DNA of 62,221 nt from Arenibacter arenosicollis (GCF_014397245.1 NZ_JACLHY010000029.1:1-62221), one strand, 5' to 3'. Positions 27,243 through 37,191 are shown, numbered from the stretch's first letter. Numbers and translations are program-made. The notes: a model not told the origin generated them from the sequence alone.

Positions 27243-29120
27243 ATGAACGTAATTGATGTTGCAATTATTATAGCCTATATAGTACTTACACTTTTTGTTG
27301 GTATTTGGGTATCAAAAAAAGCATCCAAGGGGCTCAAGTCTTACTTTTTAGGAGGCAACAACATAAAATGGTATTATCTGGGACTCAGTAATGGCTCGGG
27401 TATGTTTGATGTTTCCGGTACTGCCTGGATGGTTGGAATCCTGTTTTTGTACGGGGTAAAAAGCTTTATGTTCATGTGGCTTTGGCCTATTTGGAATCAG
27501 ATTTTCGTGATGATGTTTTTGGCGGTTTGGATACGGAGATCAAATATTATGACCGGTTCGGAATGGATACTTACCCGTTTTGGGGATGATAGGGCCGGGA
27601 GGGCTTCCCATAGTATAGTTGCCGTATTTGCTATTGTAGCGGCCGTAGGATTTATTGCTTATTTCTTTGAAGGTGTCGGTAAATTTTTGACCATTATCCT
27701 GCCCTGGGATCTGGCCCTACATTTTGGAGAAATGGTTTTACTTACCTCCGAGCAGTCATATGCTATGATCATCATATTTTTGACTACTATTTATACGGTA
27801 AAAGGGGGAATGTTCTCCGTGGTGGCCACTGAGGTTTTACAGTATATTATCATGGTAATCGCGGGAATTCTAGTGGCAGGATATGCCTTTTTTGCTTTTA
27901 CAGATGTAGAAATCAATTCGGTTATTAGTACGGAATGGAAAAATGTCTTTTTTGGCTGGGAATTGGGCACCCATTGGGATGCTGAATTTGAGGCGTTTAA
28001 TAATTTGATCGATTCCGAGGGATATAAGATGTTCGGAGCTTTAATAGGGATGACACTTTTTAAAGGTTTCTTTGCCAGTATAGCGGGACCAACACCCAGT
28101 TACGACCTTCAAAGAATCTTGTCTACCCGAACAGTTAAGGATGCCGCTTATATGAGCGGGTTTACTAATTTGGTGCTGTTTATACCAAGGTATTTATTAA
28201 TAACTGGTATTGTTGTCATTGCCTTGGTGGTACTAACACCGGAAATGATTGCCAATCCGAGACTTACGGGTGCCGAGTTGGAGATTTTGCTTCCCAAAGT
28301 AATCAACTTTCATGTGCCGGTAGGGATAAAAGGCTTGCTGTTGGCCGGTTTGCTTGCGGCTTTTATGTCCACTTTCTCAGCTTTTGTAAATGCGGGTCCA
28401 GCTTACTTGGTCAATGATATCTATAAAAAATATTTTAAGCCGGAAGCATCACATAAGCATTATATAAAGGTGAGTCATATAGCCTCATTTTTGGTAGTAA
28501 TTTTAGGTGTTTTTATGGGATTTTTTGCAGATTCCATCAATTCACTGACCCTTTGGATAACAAGTGCGCTTTTCGGGGGATATGTTGCAGCTAATTTTTT
28601 AAAATGGATATGGTGGCGATTTAACGGTTGGGGCTATTTTTGGGGTATGTTGTCCGGTTTGATAATTGCTTCATTACAATTTGTGCTGGATAACAACAAG
28701 GGTAATTTTACGGAGGGTAGCTTGTTATACGAGCTTTCCCATGTCCATGCCATTTACTTATTTCCTATTATTTTTGGGGTCTCTATATTGGGTTCGTTTT
28801 TGGGAACCTATTTTAGCCCTGCGACTGACAAGGAAGTATTAAAATCCTTCTACAAAAATGTGAAACCATGGGGTTGGTGGAATCCGATATATAAAGAAAT
28901 AAAGGCGGAAGATCCCAAATTTGAAAAGAACAATGAATTTTGGTGGGATATGATGAACTGTGCCATTGGTATAATATGGCAGTCCAGTATGATCGTGCTG
29001 CCCATATACTTTATGATTAGGGATTATCCCAAGGCTTTCATTGCATTTTTGGTATTTGGTGTCACCTCGGCAATTTTAAAGTTTACCTGGTTGGATAAAG
29101 TTCGAAAAATACCAAATTAG
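27243..29120 (+). CDS. Sodium:solute symporter (SSS family)
   Basis: This inner-membrane transporter of 625 residues has about 14 helices, typical of the sodium-sugar branch of the SSS family. The start M-N-V-I-D-V-A-I-I-I-A-Y-I-V and the stretch S-K-K-A-S-K-G-L-K-S-Y-F-L-G-G are characteristic, as is L-A-A-F-M-S-T-F-S-A-F-V-N around helix 8, the sodium-site region. The C-terminal extension contains Trp-rich P-W-G-W-W-N-P. It is the first gene of the glycan operon and is followed 87 bp later by a cytoplasmic GH130 phosphorylase. It probably imports the disaccharide which that enzyme splits. The exact substrate is inferred. Confidence 0.9.
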   Translation: MNVIDVAIIIAYIVLTLFVGIWVSKKASKGLKSYFLGGNNIKWYYLGLSNGSGMFDVSGTAWMVGILFLYGVKSFMFMWLWPIWNQIFVMMFLAVWIRRSNIMTGSEWILTRFGDDRAGRASHSIVAVFAIVAAVGFIAYFFEGVGKFLTIILPWDLALHFGEMVLLTSEQSYAMIIIFLTTIYTVKGGMFSVVATEVLQYIIMVIAGILVAGYAFFAFTDVEINSVISTEWKNVFFGWELGTHWDAEFEAFNNLIDSEGYKMFGALIGMTLFKGFFASIAGPTPSYDLQRILSTRTVKDAAYMSGFTNLVLFIPRYLLITGIVVIALVVLTPEMIANPRLTGAELEILLPKVINFHVPVGIKGLLLAGLLAAFMSTFSAFVNAGPAYLVNDIYKKYFKPEASHKHYIKVSHIASFLVVILGVFMGFFADSINSLTLWITSALFGGYVAANFLKWIWWRFNGWGYFWGMLSGLIIASLQFVLDNNKGNFTEGSLLYELSHVHAIYLFPIIFGVSILGSFLGTYFSPATDKEVLKSFYKNVKPWGWWNPIYKEIKAEDPKFEKNNEFWWDMMNCAIGIIWQSSMIVLPIYFMIRDYPKAFIAFLVFGVTSAILKFTWLDKVRKIPN

Positions 29121-29207
29121 AAAAATTGACAAGTTTCAGAAACTAAGTTTTAGATAGATTACATTAGAGAGAAATAAGATTAGTTATAATATTTAAATCA
29201 AAATAAA

Positions 29208-30173
29208 GTGAGTAACATTCCATGGCAAGAAAGGCCTGCCAATAGTGCAGATGTAGTTTGGCGATATACAGAGAATCCTGTGGTAAAGAGAGATGCAATC
29301 CCTTCTTCCAACAGTATTTTTAATAGTGCAGTAGTACCATTTAAAGATGGGTTTGCCGGGGTATTCCGCTGTGATAATAAGGCGGTGCAAATGAATATTT
29401 TTACAGGTTTTAGCAAGAATGGTATAGATTGGGATATTAACCATGACCCCATTCAATTCCAGGCCGGTAATACTGACATGATCGAATCCGATTATAAATA
29501 CGACCCCAGGGTGGTCTTTATAGAGGATAGGTATTGGATTACCTGGTGTAATGGGTATAATGGTCCAACTATTGGAATAGGATATACTTTTGATTTCAAG
29601 GAATTTTTTCAATGTGAAAATGCCTTTCTGCCTTTTAATAGAAATGGGGTGTTGTTTCCAGAAAAGATTGACGGGAAATATGCTATGCTTAGCAGGCCAA
29701 GTGATAATGGACATACGCCATTTGGTGATATCTACATTAGCTATAGTCCGGATATGAAGTTCTGGGGAGAACATAGATGTGTTATGAAGGTTACCCCATT
29801 TGTAGATAGTGCATGGCAGTGTACTAAAATTGGAGCCGGACCCATTCCTATTCTTACAGATGAGGGTTGGTTAACTTTTTATCATGGTGTAATAAATACC
29901 TGCAACGGATTTAGATATTCCATGGGAGCGGCTATTTTGGATAAAGAGCGCCCAGATCAAGTATTATATAGGACGAAGCCTTATTTATTGTCCCCCCAGA
30001 CCAATTATGAATGTGTAGGCGATGTGCCAAATGTAGTATTTCCATGTGCTGCATTGCATTCTATTGAAGAGGACAAGGTTGCCATTTATTATGGGGCAGC
30101 GGACACGGTTACAGGTTTGGCATTTGGACGTATTTCTGAAATTGTAAAATTCACAAAGGAGAATAGTTTATAG
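29208..30173 (+). CDS. GH130 phosphorylase, probably beta-mannosyl-1,4-GlcNAc phosphorylase
   Basis: GH130 enzymes cleave beta-mannosides with inorganic phosphate, giving mannose 1-phosphate. The 321-residue protein has no signal peptide, so it acts in the cytoplasm. It shows [14 protein letters not shown] and the Y-D-P-R motif whose Asp99 corresponds to the catalytic Asp of the family. By recall it resembles the GH130_2 group that includes the Bacteroides Man-GlcNAc phosphorylase. The start is GTG at 29208, giving the usual N-terminus ([10 protein letters not shown]); no ATG fits. It lies between the symporter and the CBM9-like gene. Action on another beta-1,4-mannoside remains possible. Confidence 0.85.
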   Translation: MSNIPWQERPANSADVVWRYTENPVVKRDAIPSSNSIFNSAVVPFKDGFAGVFRCDNKAVQMNIFTGFSKNGIDWDINHDPIQFQAGNTDMIESDYKYDPRVVFIEDRYWITWCNGYNGPTIGIGYTFDFKEFFQCENAFLPFNRNGVLFPEKIDGKYAMLSRPSDNGHTPFGDIYISYSPDMKFWGEHRCVMKVTPFVDSAWQCTKIGAGPIPILTDEGWLTFYHGVINTCNGFRYSMGAAILDKERPDQVLYRTKPYLLSPQTNYECVGDVPNVVFPCAALHSIEEDKVAIYYGAADTVTGLAFGRISEIVKFTKENSL

Positions 30174-30230
30174 CTCAGGCTTTTAAGTGGGATCGTCGGT
30201 GATTAAAAAGGAAACAACAAAAATCAAAAT

Positions 30231-31298
30231 ATGAGGCAAACTAATTTCAAACAAACCAATAGGTGGTCAATAGCAATTATATTTTTGTTTATTGGCATTA
30301 CCGGGATAAACGGCCAAGAACTGGTGCCTAGGAACTATATCGCCTTTAAGGCGAATGAAACCTTGGTTATAGATGGAAAAGGAGATGATGCTTCATGGCA
30401 AAAAGCAACCTGGTCCCAAGATTATATTGATATCGAAGGTAAAATTACGCCTAAATATAGAACCAGGATGAAAATGTTATGGGATAACGATTACCTCTAT
30501 GTTATGGCAGAAATGGATGAACCACATGTGTGGGCCACTTTAAAACAAAGGGATACCGTTATTTTTTATAACAATGATTTTGAAATTTTTATAGATCCCG
30601 ATGGCGACACTCATAATTATTACGAATATGAGATGAATGCCCATAATACACTTTGGGACCTCTTTTTGACCAAGCCGTATAGGAATCACGGCAAAGTGAT
30701 TGACAGTTGGGATATTCAAGGTGTAAAATCAGCGGTAAGTATTGATGGTACACTAAATGATTCATCGGATACGGATAAGGGATGGACGGTGGAAATAGCT
30801 ATTCCATGGAAGGTAATTACGGAGGCGAGTAATGGTAATGATGTTCCGGAGAACGATTTTTGGAGGATTAATTTTTCTAGGGTCAACTGGAATTTCGATT
30901 TAACGGACGGGAGGTATTCCAGAAAAAAGGATGACAAGGGCAAGTTCCTTCCCGAATATAATTGGGTGTGGTCGCCACAAGGAGTTATTAATATGCATGA
31001 GCCAGAGCATTGGGGGTATGTTTATTTTTCTTCAGAAGAAGCGGGTGGAAAGGACAGTTTTTCAATTCCGCAGGACGACTACATAAAATGGCATTTATAT
31101 TCCCTCTACAGAGGAGTTTTACAAGGGAAAAAGGGTGCTGAAAAGCAAGTCGCAACACCTAAGAATATTTTGGGCAAGTCTATAAAACCTAATTTGGATA
31201 AGCACCGATTTGGATATAATATTTGGGTTAAAAGTCCATTTACCGGAAAAATATTGAAGATAAGTGAGGATGGCGAATTTCGAAGTGTCGATGAATAA
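30231..31298 (+). CDS. CBM9-like carbohydrate-binding protein
   Basis: The 355-residue protein has an N-terminal signal peptide (about residues 1-30, ending I-N-G-Q-E) and a family-9-like carbohydrate-binding domain (about 40-260). Recognisable blocks are L-V-I-D-G-K-G-D-D-A-S-W, M-K-M-L-W-D-N-D-Y-L-Y-V, F-E-I-F-I-D-P-D-G-D and W-R-I-N-F-S-R-V-N-W. No catalytic motif is visible. The C-terminal 100 residues are not assigned. It lies between GH130 and GH20 and probably binds the glycan in the periplasm or at the surface. Confidence 0.85.
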   Translation: MRQTNFKQTNRWSIAIIFLFIGITGINGQELVPRNYIAFKANETLVIDGKGDDASWQKATWSQDYIDIEGKITPKYRTRMKMLWDNDYLYVMAEMDEPHVWATLKQRDTVIFYNNDFEIFIDPDGDTHNYYEYEMNAHNTLWDLFLTKPYRNHGKVIDSWDIQGVKSAVSIDGTLNDSSDTDKGWTVEIAIPWKVITEASNGNDVPENDFWRINFSRVNWNFDLTDGRYSRKKDDKGKFLPEYNWVWSPQGVINMHEPEHWGYVYFSSEEAGGKDSFSIPQDDYIKWHLYSLYRGVLQGKKGAEKQVATPKNILGKSIKPNLDKHRFGYNIWVKSPFTGKILKISEDGEFRSVDE

Positions 31299-31356
31299 AA
31301 ATGATGTGAGCGCATAAAATTTTAGGTGGTCAATGGAATTGAATAAAGGGAGAAAA

Positions 31357-33684
31357 ATGAAAAATGCAATATTTCAAAGCTTAAGTATGATTCTGCTAGT
31401 TATTCTAGTGGGTTGTGGAGAGGAAAGTAGAACCATTTTTACGGAAAATGATATAAGTATCGTTCCCAAACCTTTGGAAATGAAATTTAACCAAGGCGCT
31501 TTTCGCTTTAACGAGGATACCAAATTGGTGGCACCAAAGGATCAAGGGGAGGTTTTGGATGTACTGAAGGATAAATTTACCGCAGCGGCCGGATGGACCT
31601 TGGAGGTGTTAGATACGGCACCAAGAAGCAATTTTGTCCTATTATCCACGGATTCGTCCATGGCCGAGGAAGGCTACGACCTAAAGGTGATGGATAATCA
31701 GATAATTATTAAAGCCAATGGCCTTAATGGATTTTTATATGGCTTGGAAACGATTAGACAATTACTTCCGGTCGCCATAGAAAGTAAAAGCCTGGTTAAC
31801 AATATTAATTGGGATATTCCCAAGGTGGAAATTAAAGATAGTCCTCGATTTAAATGGCGAGGTTTTATGCTTGATGTTTCCAGGCACTTTTTTGATAAGG
31901 ATTATGTTCTGGCTACCATAGACCAATTGGCCTTGTTAAAAATGAACACACTGCATTTGCATTTAGTAGATGATCAAGGGTGGCGAATAGAAATAAAAAA
32001 ATATCCAAAATTAACGGAGGTGGGTGGTTTTAGGGTCGACCAAGAAGATAAGCCTTGGAATGCTCGGCCAACGCCGGATTTGGGGACAGAGACTACTTAT
32101 GGTGGATTTTATACCCAAGAGGATATTAAGGAAATTGTAGCTTATGCCAGTAGTAGGGGAGTTACTGTGGTTCCGGAAATAGAGATGCCGGCGCACGTAA
32201 TGAGCGCCATAGCGGCATACCCTGAATTATCATGTTTTCAAAAACCGATCATGGTACCTTCTGGAGGGGTGTGGCCCATAACTGAAATATATTGCGCTGG
32301 CAAGGATTCAACTTTCGAGTTTTTGGAGAACGTTTTATTGGAAGTAATGGAATTGTTTCCATCACAATACATTCATGTGGGCGGTGATGAGGCTACAAAG
32401 ACCAACTGGGAGATATGCCCTGATTGCAAAAAAAGAGTGGCAAATGAAGGTTTGGCCAATGTTGAGGAACTTCAGAGCTACTTTATTCAGCGTATGGAAC
32501 GTTTTCTAAGTTCCAAGGGAAGGATTTTATTGGGTTGGGATGAAATATTGGAAGGTGGATTGGCCCCTGGAGCAACCGTCATGAGCTGGCGAGGTGTAAA
32601 AGGTGGTCTGGAAGCTTCTGAGGCCGGACACGATGTGGTTATGACACCGAATTCACATTGTTATTTTGATTATTACCAAGGGGACCAAGATGCTGAGCCG
32701 TTAGCTTGGGGTGGTAATTTACCGCTAAGTAAGGTCTATCAATTTGACCCTGTGGTTGACGAAATGACAGCTGAGCAAGCTAAACATGTTTTAGGTGGAC
32801 AGGCTAATTTATGGACGGAATATGTCCCGACATATGACCAAGCGGAATATATGACCTATCCACGTTTGGCCGCCTTGGCAGAAGCAGTTTGGAGTAGCAA
32901 GGCAAATAGAAATTGGGACGATTTTTCAAATAGGGTAGAAAGCTTATTCGAAAGATATGGAAAAATGGGAATTAATTACGCCAAAAGTGCCTATCAAGTA
33001 ACGACTGAAACTTCGGTGGATCCTGAAAGTGCAGCTATTTCGATAGCGCTTAAATCAGAATTTACAGGCTCGGATATCCGTTATACCCTGGACGGAAGTG
33101 ATATTACCGTAGCGTCCGAAAAGTACACTACTCCTATAGATATCAAAAAGACAACTACCATCAAGGCTCAAGTTTTTAAAGAAGAAAAACCTGTGGGCGC
33201 CTTATTTAAAAAAACAATTACCTATAATAAAGCTGTTGGAAAACCTGTAACCTATTTAAAAAAATATCACGACAGTTACCAGGGAGCCAAGGAATTGGGG
33301 ATGGTAAATGTAGTTCGCGGATCAAAGAACTTTCACGATGGGCAATGGCAGGGCTGGCTAGGTGGTGATATGGAACTGCTGATCGATATGGAGTCGCCTA
33401 CGGAATTGGAAAAAATCACTGTAGGTGCCTTGGAAAATCAAGGTTCTGGAATCTACTTTCCTGTCCAAGTGGAGGTTTTACTTTCGGCAGATGGGAAGAC
33501 CTTTAAAAGTGCGGGTATTGTAAAAAGAGAATATTCGGCAAATAATGGCTCGGAATTAAAGAATTATGTGGTAGGAATAAAGGAACAAACCACAAGATAC
33601 ATTAAGGTTATTGCAACAAATTTAGGTACGCCACCTACTGGCGGTGGTTCATGGATGTTTATTGATGAGGTGGTAGTGGAGTAA
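31357..33684 (+). CDS. GH20 beta-N-acetylhexosaminidase with C-terminal binding domains
   Basis: This lipoprotein removes terminal beta-linked GlcNAc or GalNAc. From the ATG at 31357 (chosen over one 24 bp upstream because it gives a clean signal peptide, Cys20 in L-V-G-C) it has about 775 residues. The GH20b domain is followed by the catalytic barrel (about 160-510), with H-L-H-L-V-D-D-Q-G-W and the catalytic Asp344-Glu345 pair in V-G-G-D-E-A. A chitobiase-C-type domain (Y-T-L-D-G-S-D) and a discoidin-like end (G-S-W-M-F-I-D-E-V-V-V-E) follow. The same two C-terminal domains occur in the 685-residue protein at 18.9 kb. Its 3' side borders the repeat element. Confidence 0.95.
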   Translation: MKNAIFQSLSMILLVILVGCGEESRTIFTENDISIVPKPLEMKFNQGAFRFNEDTKLVAPKDQGEVLDVLKDKFTAAAGWTLEVLDTAPRSNFVLLSTDSSMAEEGYDLKVMDNQIIIKANGLNGFLYGLETIRQLLPVAIESKSLVNNINWDIPKVEIKDSPRFKWRGFMLDVSRHFFDKDYVLATIDQLALLKMNTLHLHLVDDQGWRIEIKKYPKLTEVGGFRVDQEDKPWNARPTPDLGTETTYGGFYTQEDIKEIVAYASSRGVTVVPEIEMPAHVMSAIAAYPELSCFQKPIMVPSGGVWPITEIYCAGKDSTFEFLENVLLEVMELFPSQYIHVGGDEATKTNWEICPDCKKRVANEGLANVEELQSYFIQRMERFLSSKGRILLGWDEILEGGLAPGATVMSWRGVKGGLEASEAGHDVVMTPNSHCYFDYYQGDQDAEPLAWGGNLPLSKVYQFDPVVDEMTAEQAKHVLGGQANLWTEYVPTYDQAEYMTYPRLAALAEAVWSSKANRNWDDFSNRVESLFERYGKMGINYAKSAYQVTTETSVDPESAAISIALKSEFTGSDIRYTLDGSDITVASEKYTTPIDIKKTTTIKAQVFKEEKPVGALFKKTITYNKAVGKPVTYLKKYHDSYQGAKELGMVNVVRGSKNFHDGQWQGWLGGDMELLIDMESPTELEKITVGALENQGSGIYFPVQVEVLLSADGKTFKSAGIVKREYSANNGSELKNYVVGIKEQTTRYIKVIATNLGTPPTGGGSWMFIDEVVVE

Positions 33685-33700
33685 TTTGGGCGTTTGGAAA

Positions 33701-34250
33701 ACACACCCCTAACCCCTCTCAAGAGGGGAATTTTAACGGTTATAAAAATGTGAATCGTATTCAAATAGGAGTCGAATTTGTGAAATAGAGATTTATTTTT
33801 TGATTCAATATTTCTTTAAGAATAATTGTAAGAAATATGTTTGGTTGAGCGCATAAATTTATAGATAAGGGTACAGAAACTCCCTTCTTGATAGGGGAAT
33901 TTTAACGATTATAAAAATGTGAATCGTATTCAAATAGGAGTAGTATTGTTGAAGTAGAGATTTATTTGTCGATTCAATATTTCTTTGAGAAATAATTGTA
34001 AGAAATATGTTTGGTTGAGCGCATAAATTTATAGATAAGGGTACAGAAACTCCCTTCTTGATAGGGGAATTTTAACGATTATAAAAATGTGAATCGTATT
34101 CAAATAGGAGTAGTATTGTTGAAGTAGAGATTTATTTGTCGATTCAATATTTTTTTGAGAAATAATTGTAAGATGGATGTTTTGTTGTGAGGATAAACTT
34201 TATCATAAGGGCAAAGAGAACTCCACTCTTGAGAGGGGCTGGGGGTGTGT
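33701..34250 (+). repeat. MITE-like element, copy 1 (body triplicated)
   Basis: The element starts with an end sequence (33701-33730, A-C-A-C-A-C-C-C-C then a C-T-C-T-C-A-A-G-A-G-G-G-G palindrome). It finishes with the same sequence inverted (34219-34250). Between them a body of about 170 bp occurs three times in tandem, separated by degenerate hairpins at about 33880-33899 and 34050-34069. Units 2 and 3 agree nearly perfectly in their left halves, units 1 and 2 in their right halves. The element ends 13 bp before the DUF559 start codon. No ORF over 40 codons was noticed in it. Confidence 0.85.
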
Positions 34251-34263
34251 AAAAAGATAAACA

Positions 34264-34647
34264 ATGAAAAAAAGAAAAATCATTCCTTATAACCCTAAAT
34301 TGAAAGAATTAGCTCGCGATTTGCGAAACAATAGTACGAAAGCAGAAATAATACTATGGTTAAAGTTGAAATCGAAACAAATGTATGGTTACGATTTTCA
34401 TCGTCAGAAACCTATAAACAACTATATATTAGATTTCTTTTGTCAGGAACTTATGTTGGGTATTGAAGTTGACGGTTATTCACACGGTATAGTCGAAGTT
34501 TATAATAAGGATTTAATAAAAGAGGAGAAGATGAATAACTTGGGTGTTGGGATTCTACGTTTTACTGATGACCAAATATTGAGGGATATGGACAATGTGT
34601 TGAGGGTAATTGAAGCATATATCCAGGATTATGAAGAAAAAGCATAA
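34264..34647 (+). CDS. DUF559 Vsr-like endonuclease
   Basis: The 127-residue protein is a complete DUF559 domain, a relative of the very-short-patch-repair endonuclease fold (PD-(D/E)xK type). It has the family start (A-R-D-L-R-N-N-S-T-K-A-E-I-I-L-W), Asp57 in Y-I-L-D-F-F-C, then Glu68 and Asp70 in G-I-E-V-D-G-Y-S-H, and a final I-L-R-F-T-D-D-Q. All probable catalytic residues are present. It is flanked within 13 bp upstream and 1 bp downstream by two copies of a MITE-like repeat, and no methyltransferase or DNA-repair gene is near. The function is unknown; it may act on, or have travelled with, the repeat. Confidence 0.88.
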   Translation: MKKRKIIPYNPKLKELARDLRNNSTKAEIILWLKLKSKQMYGYDFHRQKPINNYILDFFCQELMLGIEVDGYSHGIVEVYNKDLIKEEKMNNLGVGILRFTDDQILRDMDNVLRVIEAYIQDYEEKA

Positions 34648-34648
34648 A

Positions 34649-34880
34649 AACACCTAGTCCCTCTGCCGAAAAAGTGTGGCAGTCTCTCTCGAGAGGGGAA
34701 CGGAAACGGATATTAAAATATGAATAGTATTTCATACGGAGTAGAATTTGGGAAGAGGAGATTTATTTCTTGATTCATTATTTCTTTGAAAATAATTGTA
34801 ATAAATATGTTTTATTGAGAGGATAAACTTTATCAGTAGAGCACATAAAACTCCCCTCTTGAGAGGGGCTGGGGGTGTGT
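34649..34880 (+). repeat. MITE-like element, copy 2 (single body)
   Basis: The second copy begins one base after the DUF559 stop codon. It has the left-type end (34649-34700), here broken by an extra small hairpin (C-T-G-C-C ... G-G-C-A-G at about 34663-34682). One 170-bp body follows, with clear but diverged similarity to copy 1 (shared G-A-T-T-T-A-T-T-T-C-T-T-G-A-T-T-C-A and A-A-T-A-A-T-T-G-T-A). The right end (34849-34880) is nearly identical to that of copy 1. GH92 starts about 50 bp later. Confidence 0.82.
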
Positions 34881-34932
34881 AAATTTAAGATTGAAGCGCA
34901 CGCATTACAAACATAAATAGTAAAGAACAACT

Positions 34933-37173
34933 ATGAGCTTAAAACATACAATTCTATTATTACTGGCAGTCTTTTCCCTAGGAGCTTTTGCCCAAAAACA
35001 ACCCGTAGAATATGTGAATCCGTTTATTGGGACCTCTAATTTTGGAACTACCAATCCAGGGCCGATTGCCGTTAGGGGAATGGTCAGTGTGTCCCCTTTT
35101 AACGTGGCTGGACCCAAAAATTTGCCTTTGGAGAAGGACAGTCGATGGTTGTCCACCCCATATGTACAGGAAAACACTTTCCTGACAGGATTTAGTCACG
35201 TTAATTTAAGCGGTGTAGGCTGCCCAGAGTTGGGAGTAATTTTGGCCATGCCCACCACAGGTGATTTGGAAGTTGAGCACTTTAAATATGGAACAACATA
35301 TTCCAATGAGGTTTCAAAAGTTGGGTATTACTCCAATACGCTGGATAACTATAATATAAAGGTGGAGGCCACGGCAACTACTAGGGTAGGGGTTAGCAAA
35401 TATATCTTTCCAAAAGGGGATGCAAATATCTTGATCAACCTGGGCTTAGGTTTGACCAATGAACAAGGTGCTTCCGTAAGGGTTGTTTCTCCAACGGAAA
35501 TTGAAGGTGTGCGTAGCGTAGGTTCATTTTGTTATTACAAACCGGAGGAAGCTTATCCCGTATATTTTGTAGTACAATTTTCCCAGCCAGCCGATGAGTT
35601 TGGAGTTTGGAAAAAACCTACTACCTACAATGGGGCAGAGGCGCAATGGATGGGCTACAATGGAAAAACGCGTATTATGCCTGGCTATACAAAAGAAGTG
35701 GTCGGGGATAGTATAGGAAGCTATATGCGCTACAAATTTAGGGAGCCTACCGTTGTAGAAATGAAAGTAGGAGTTTCTTATGTGAGCATTGACAACGCCC
35801 GTGAAAATTTGGAAAAGGAAACATCAACACACAGTTTCGACCAAATCTGGGCGGAAACCAAAGAAAACTGGAACAAATATCTATCTAAAATTGAGGTTGA
35901 GGGCGGTGAAGAAGAGGACAAGATCAAGTTTTATACGGCCTTGTACCATACCCTAATACACCCTAGTACCCTTAACGATTTTAATGGAGACTATCCCAAA
36001 ATGAAAACTAGGGAAACCTTAAAAACGAAAGATACCCGCTATACTGTTTTTTCACTCTGGGATACGTATCGGAATTTGCACCAACTAATGAGCTTGGTTT
36101 ATCCTCGCCAGCAATCCGATATGGTGAAAAGTATGCTCCAGATCTATGATGAGAGTGGCTGGTTGCCAAAATGGGAACTAAATGCCACAGAAACCACCAC
36201 TATGGTCGGAGATCCGGCGGGAATCGTAATTGCCGATACTTATTTGAAGGGTATTAGGGATTTTGATGTGGAAAAGGCGTATTCGGCGATGATTAAAAGT
36301 GCGGATCAAATAGATGGTAACCCCCTGCGTCCAGGACTTAAGGATTATTTGGAAAAAGGATATCTCACCACAAAAACAACCAATAGCGGTTCGGTATCTA
36401 CCACTCAGGAATACAATATTTCGGATTATGCAATTGCCCAATTAGCCAAAGCCTTAGGCAAAAAGGAGGATTTTAATCGCTTCTCCAAAAGATCGGTTTC
36501 TTACAGAAACCTCTTTGATAAGGAATTTAATTTGCTAAGACCCAAAAATGATGATGGTAGTTGGTTAACGCCATACAATCCAGAATCAGGAGCTAATTTT
36601 GAGAAGAATTTGGGCTTTATTGAAGGCAATGCTTGGCAGTATTCCTTTATGGTTACTCACGATACCAAAGGTCTTATAAGACTTATGGGAGGGACAAAGG
36701 CTTTTGCCAGTCGTCTTCAGGATGTTTTTGACAAGGGTCAATACGATATGGCCAATGAACCTGATATAGCTTATCCGTATTTGTTCAATTATGTAAAAGG
36801 GGAAGAAAAGCGAACTCAAAAAATGGTTTCGAATTTGCTAAACAAATATTACAAGAATGCCCCAGCCGGACTCCCAGGAAACGATGATACGGGTACCATG
36901 TCCGCTTGGGCAGTGTTTTCTATGATGGGAATATATCCAATTAGTCCAGCGAATCCTTTATACACGATAACAACACCAAAATTCAATAAAATAACCATTC
37001 ATTTGGATACCGATTATTACCAGCAGGAAAAACTGATAATAAGTTCCAATATTACTAAAGAAAATCAGTTCATAGAGAATATCAGTATTCAGGGAAAACC
37101 CCACAAAGGTTACTTTATAACTCATGAAGAATTGGTGAACTGTAAATTCTTGGAGTTTAAATTGAACAATTAG
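34933..37173 (+). CDS. GH92 alpha-mannosidase
   Basis: GH92 enzymes are calcium-dependent exo-alpha-mannosidases acting mainly on N-glycans and mannans. The 746-residue protein has a signal peptide (about 1-20, ending A-F-A-Q) and the family's two domains. Visible motifs are V-N-P-F-I-G-T near residue 28, the catalytic-acid region K-W-E-L at Glu415 followed by M-V-G-D-P-A, and G-N-D-D-T-G-T-M-S-A-W at 649-659, holding the catalytic Asp pair. Linkage preference cannot be read. It restarts the glycan operon after the repeat/DUF559 insertion and is followed 18 bp later by the DUF4838 gene. Confidence 0.95.
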   Translation: MSLKHTILLLLAVFSLGAFAQKQPVEYVNPFIGTSNFGTTNPGPIAVRGMVSVSPFNVAGPKNLPLEKDSRWLSTPYVQENTFLTGFSHVNLSGVGCPELGVILAMPTTGDLEVEHFKYGTTYSNEVSKVGYYSNTLDNYNIKVEATATTRVGVSKYIFPKGDANILINLGLGLTNEQGASVRVVSPTEIEGVRSVGSFCYYKPEEAYPVYFVVQFSQPADEFGVWKKPTTYNGAEAQWMGYNGKTRIMPGYTKEVVGDSIGSYMRYKFREPTVVEMKVGVSYVSIDNARENLEKETSTHSFDQIWAETKENWNKYLSKIEVEGGEEEDKIKFYTALYHTLIHPSTLNDFNGDYPKMKTRETLKTKDTRYTVFSLWDTYRNLHQLMSLVYPRQQSDMVKSMLQIYDESGWLPKWELNATETTTMVGDPAGIVIADTYLKGIRDFDVEKAYSAMIKSADQIDGNPLRPGLKDYLEKGYLTTKTTNSGSVSTTQEYNISDYAIAQLAKALGKKEDFNRFSKRSVSYRNLFDKEFNLLRPKNDDGSWLTPYNPESGANFEKNLGFIEGNAWQYSFMVTHDTKGLIRLMGGTKAFASRLQDVFDKGQYDMANEPDIAYPYLFNYVKGEEKRTQKMVSNLLNKYYKNAPAGLPGNDDTGTMSAWAVFSMMGIYPISPANPLYTITTPKFNKITIHLDTDYYQQEKLIISSNITKENQFIENISIQGKPHKGYFITHEELVNCKFLEFKLNN

Positions 37174-37191
37174 ATCTAAATCAAATTGAGA

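Noticed and set aside
33723..34219. Possible CRISPR array
   Set aside because: The units are ~170 bp with nearly identical bodies and no unique spacers, and no cas genes are near.
34264..34647. Restriction-modification or Vsr repair locus
   Set aside because: No methyltransferase, specificity or mismatch-repair gene is adjacent; only the fold is shared with Vsr.
33701..34880. Ordinary insertion sequence
   Set aside because: There is no transposase frame, and the inverted ends occur twice around the gene, not once around an enzyme of a known IS family.
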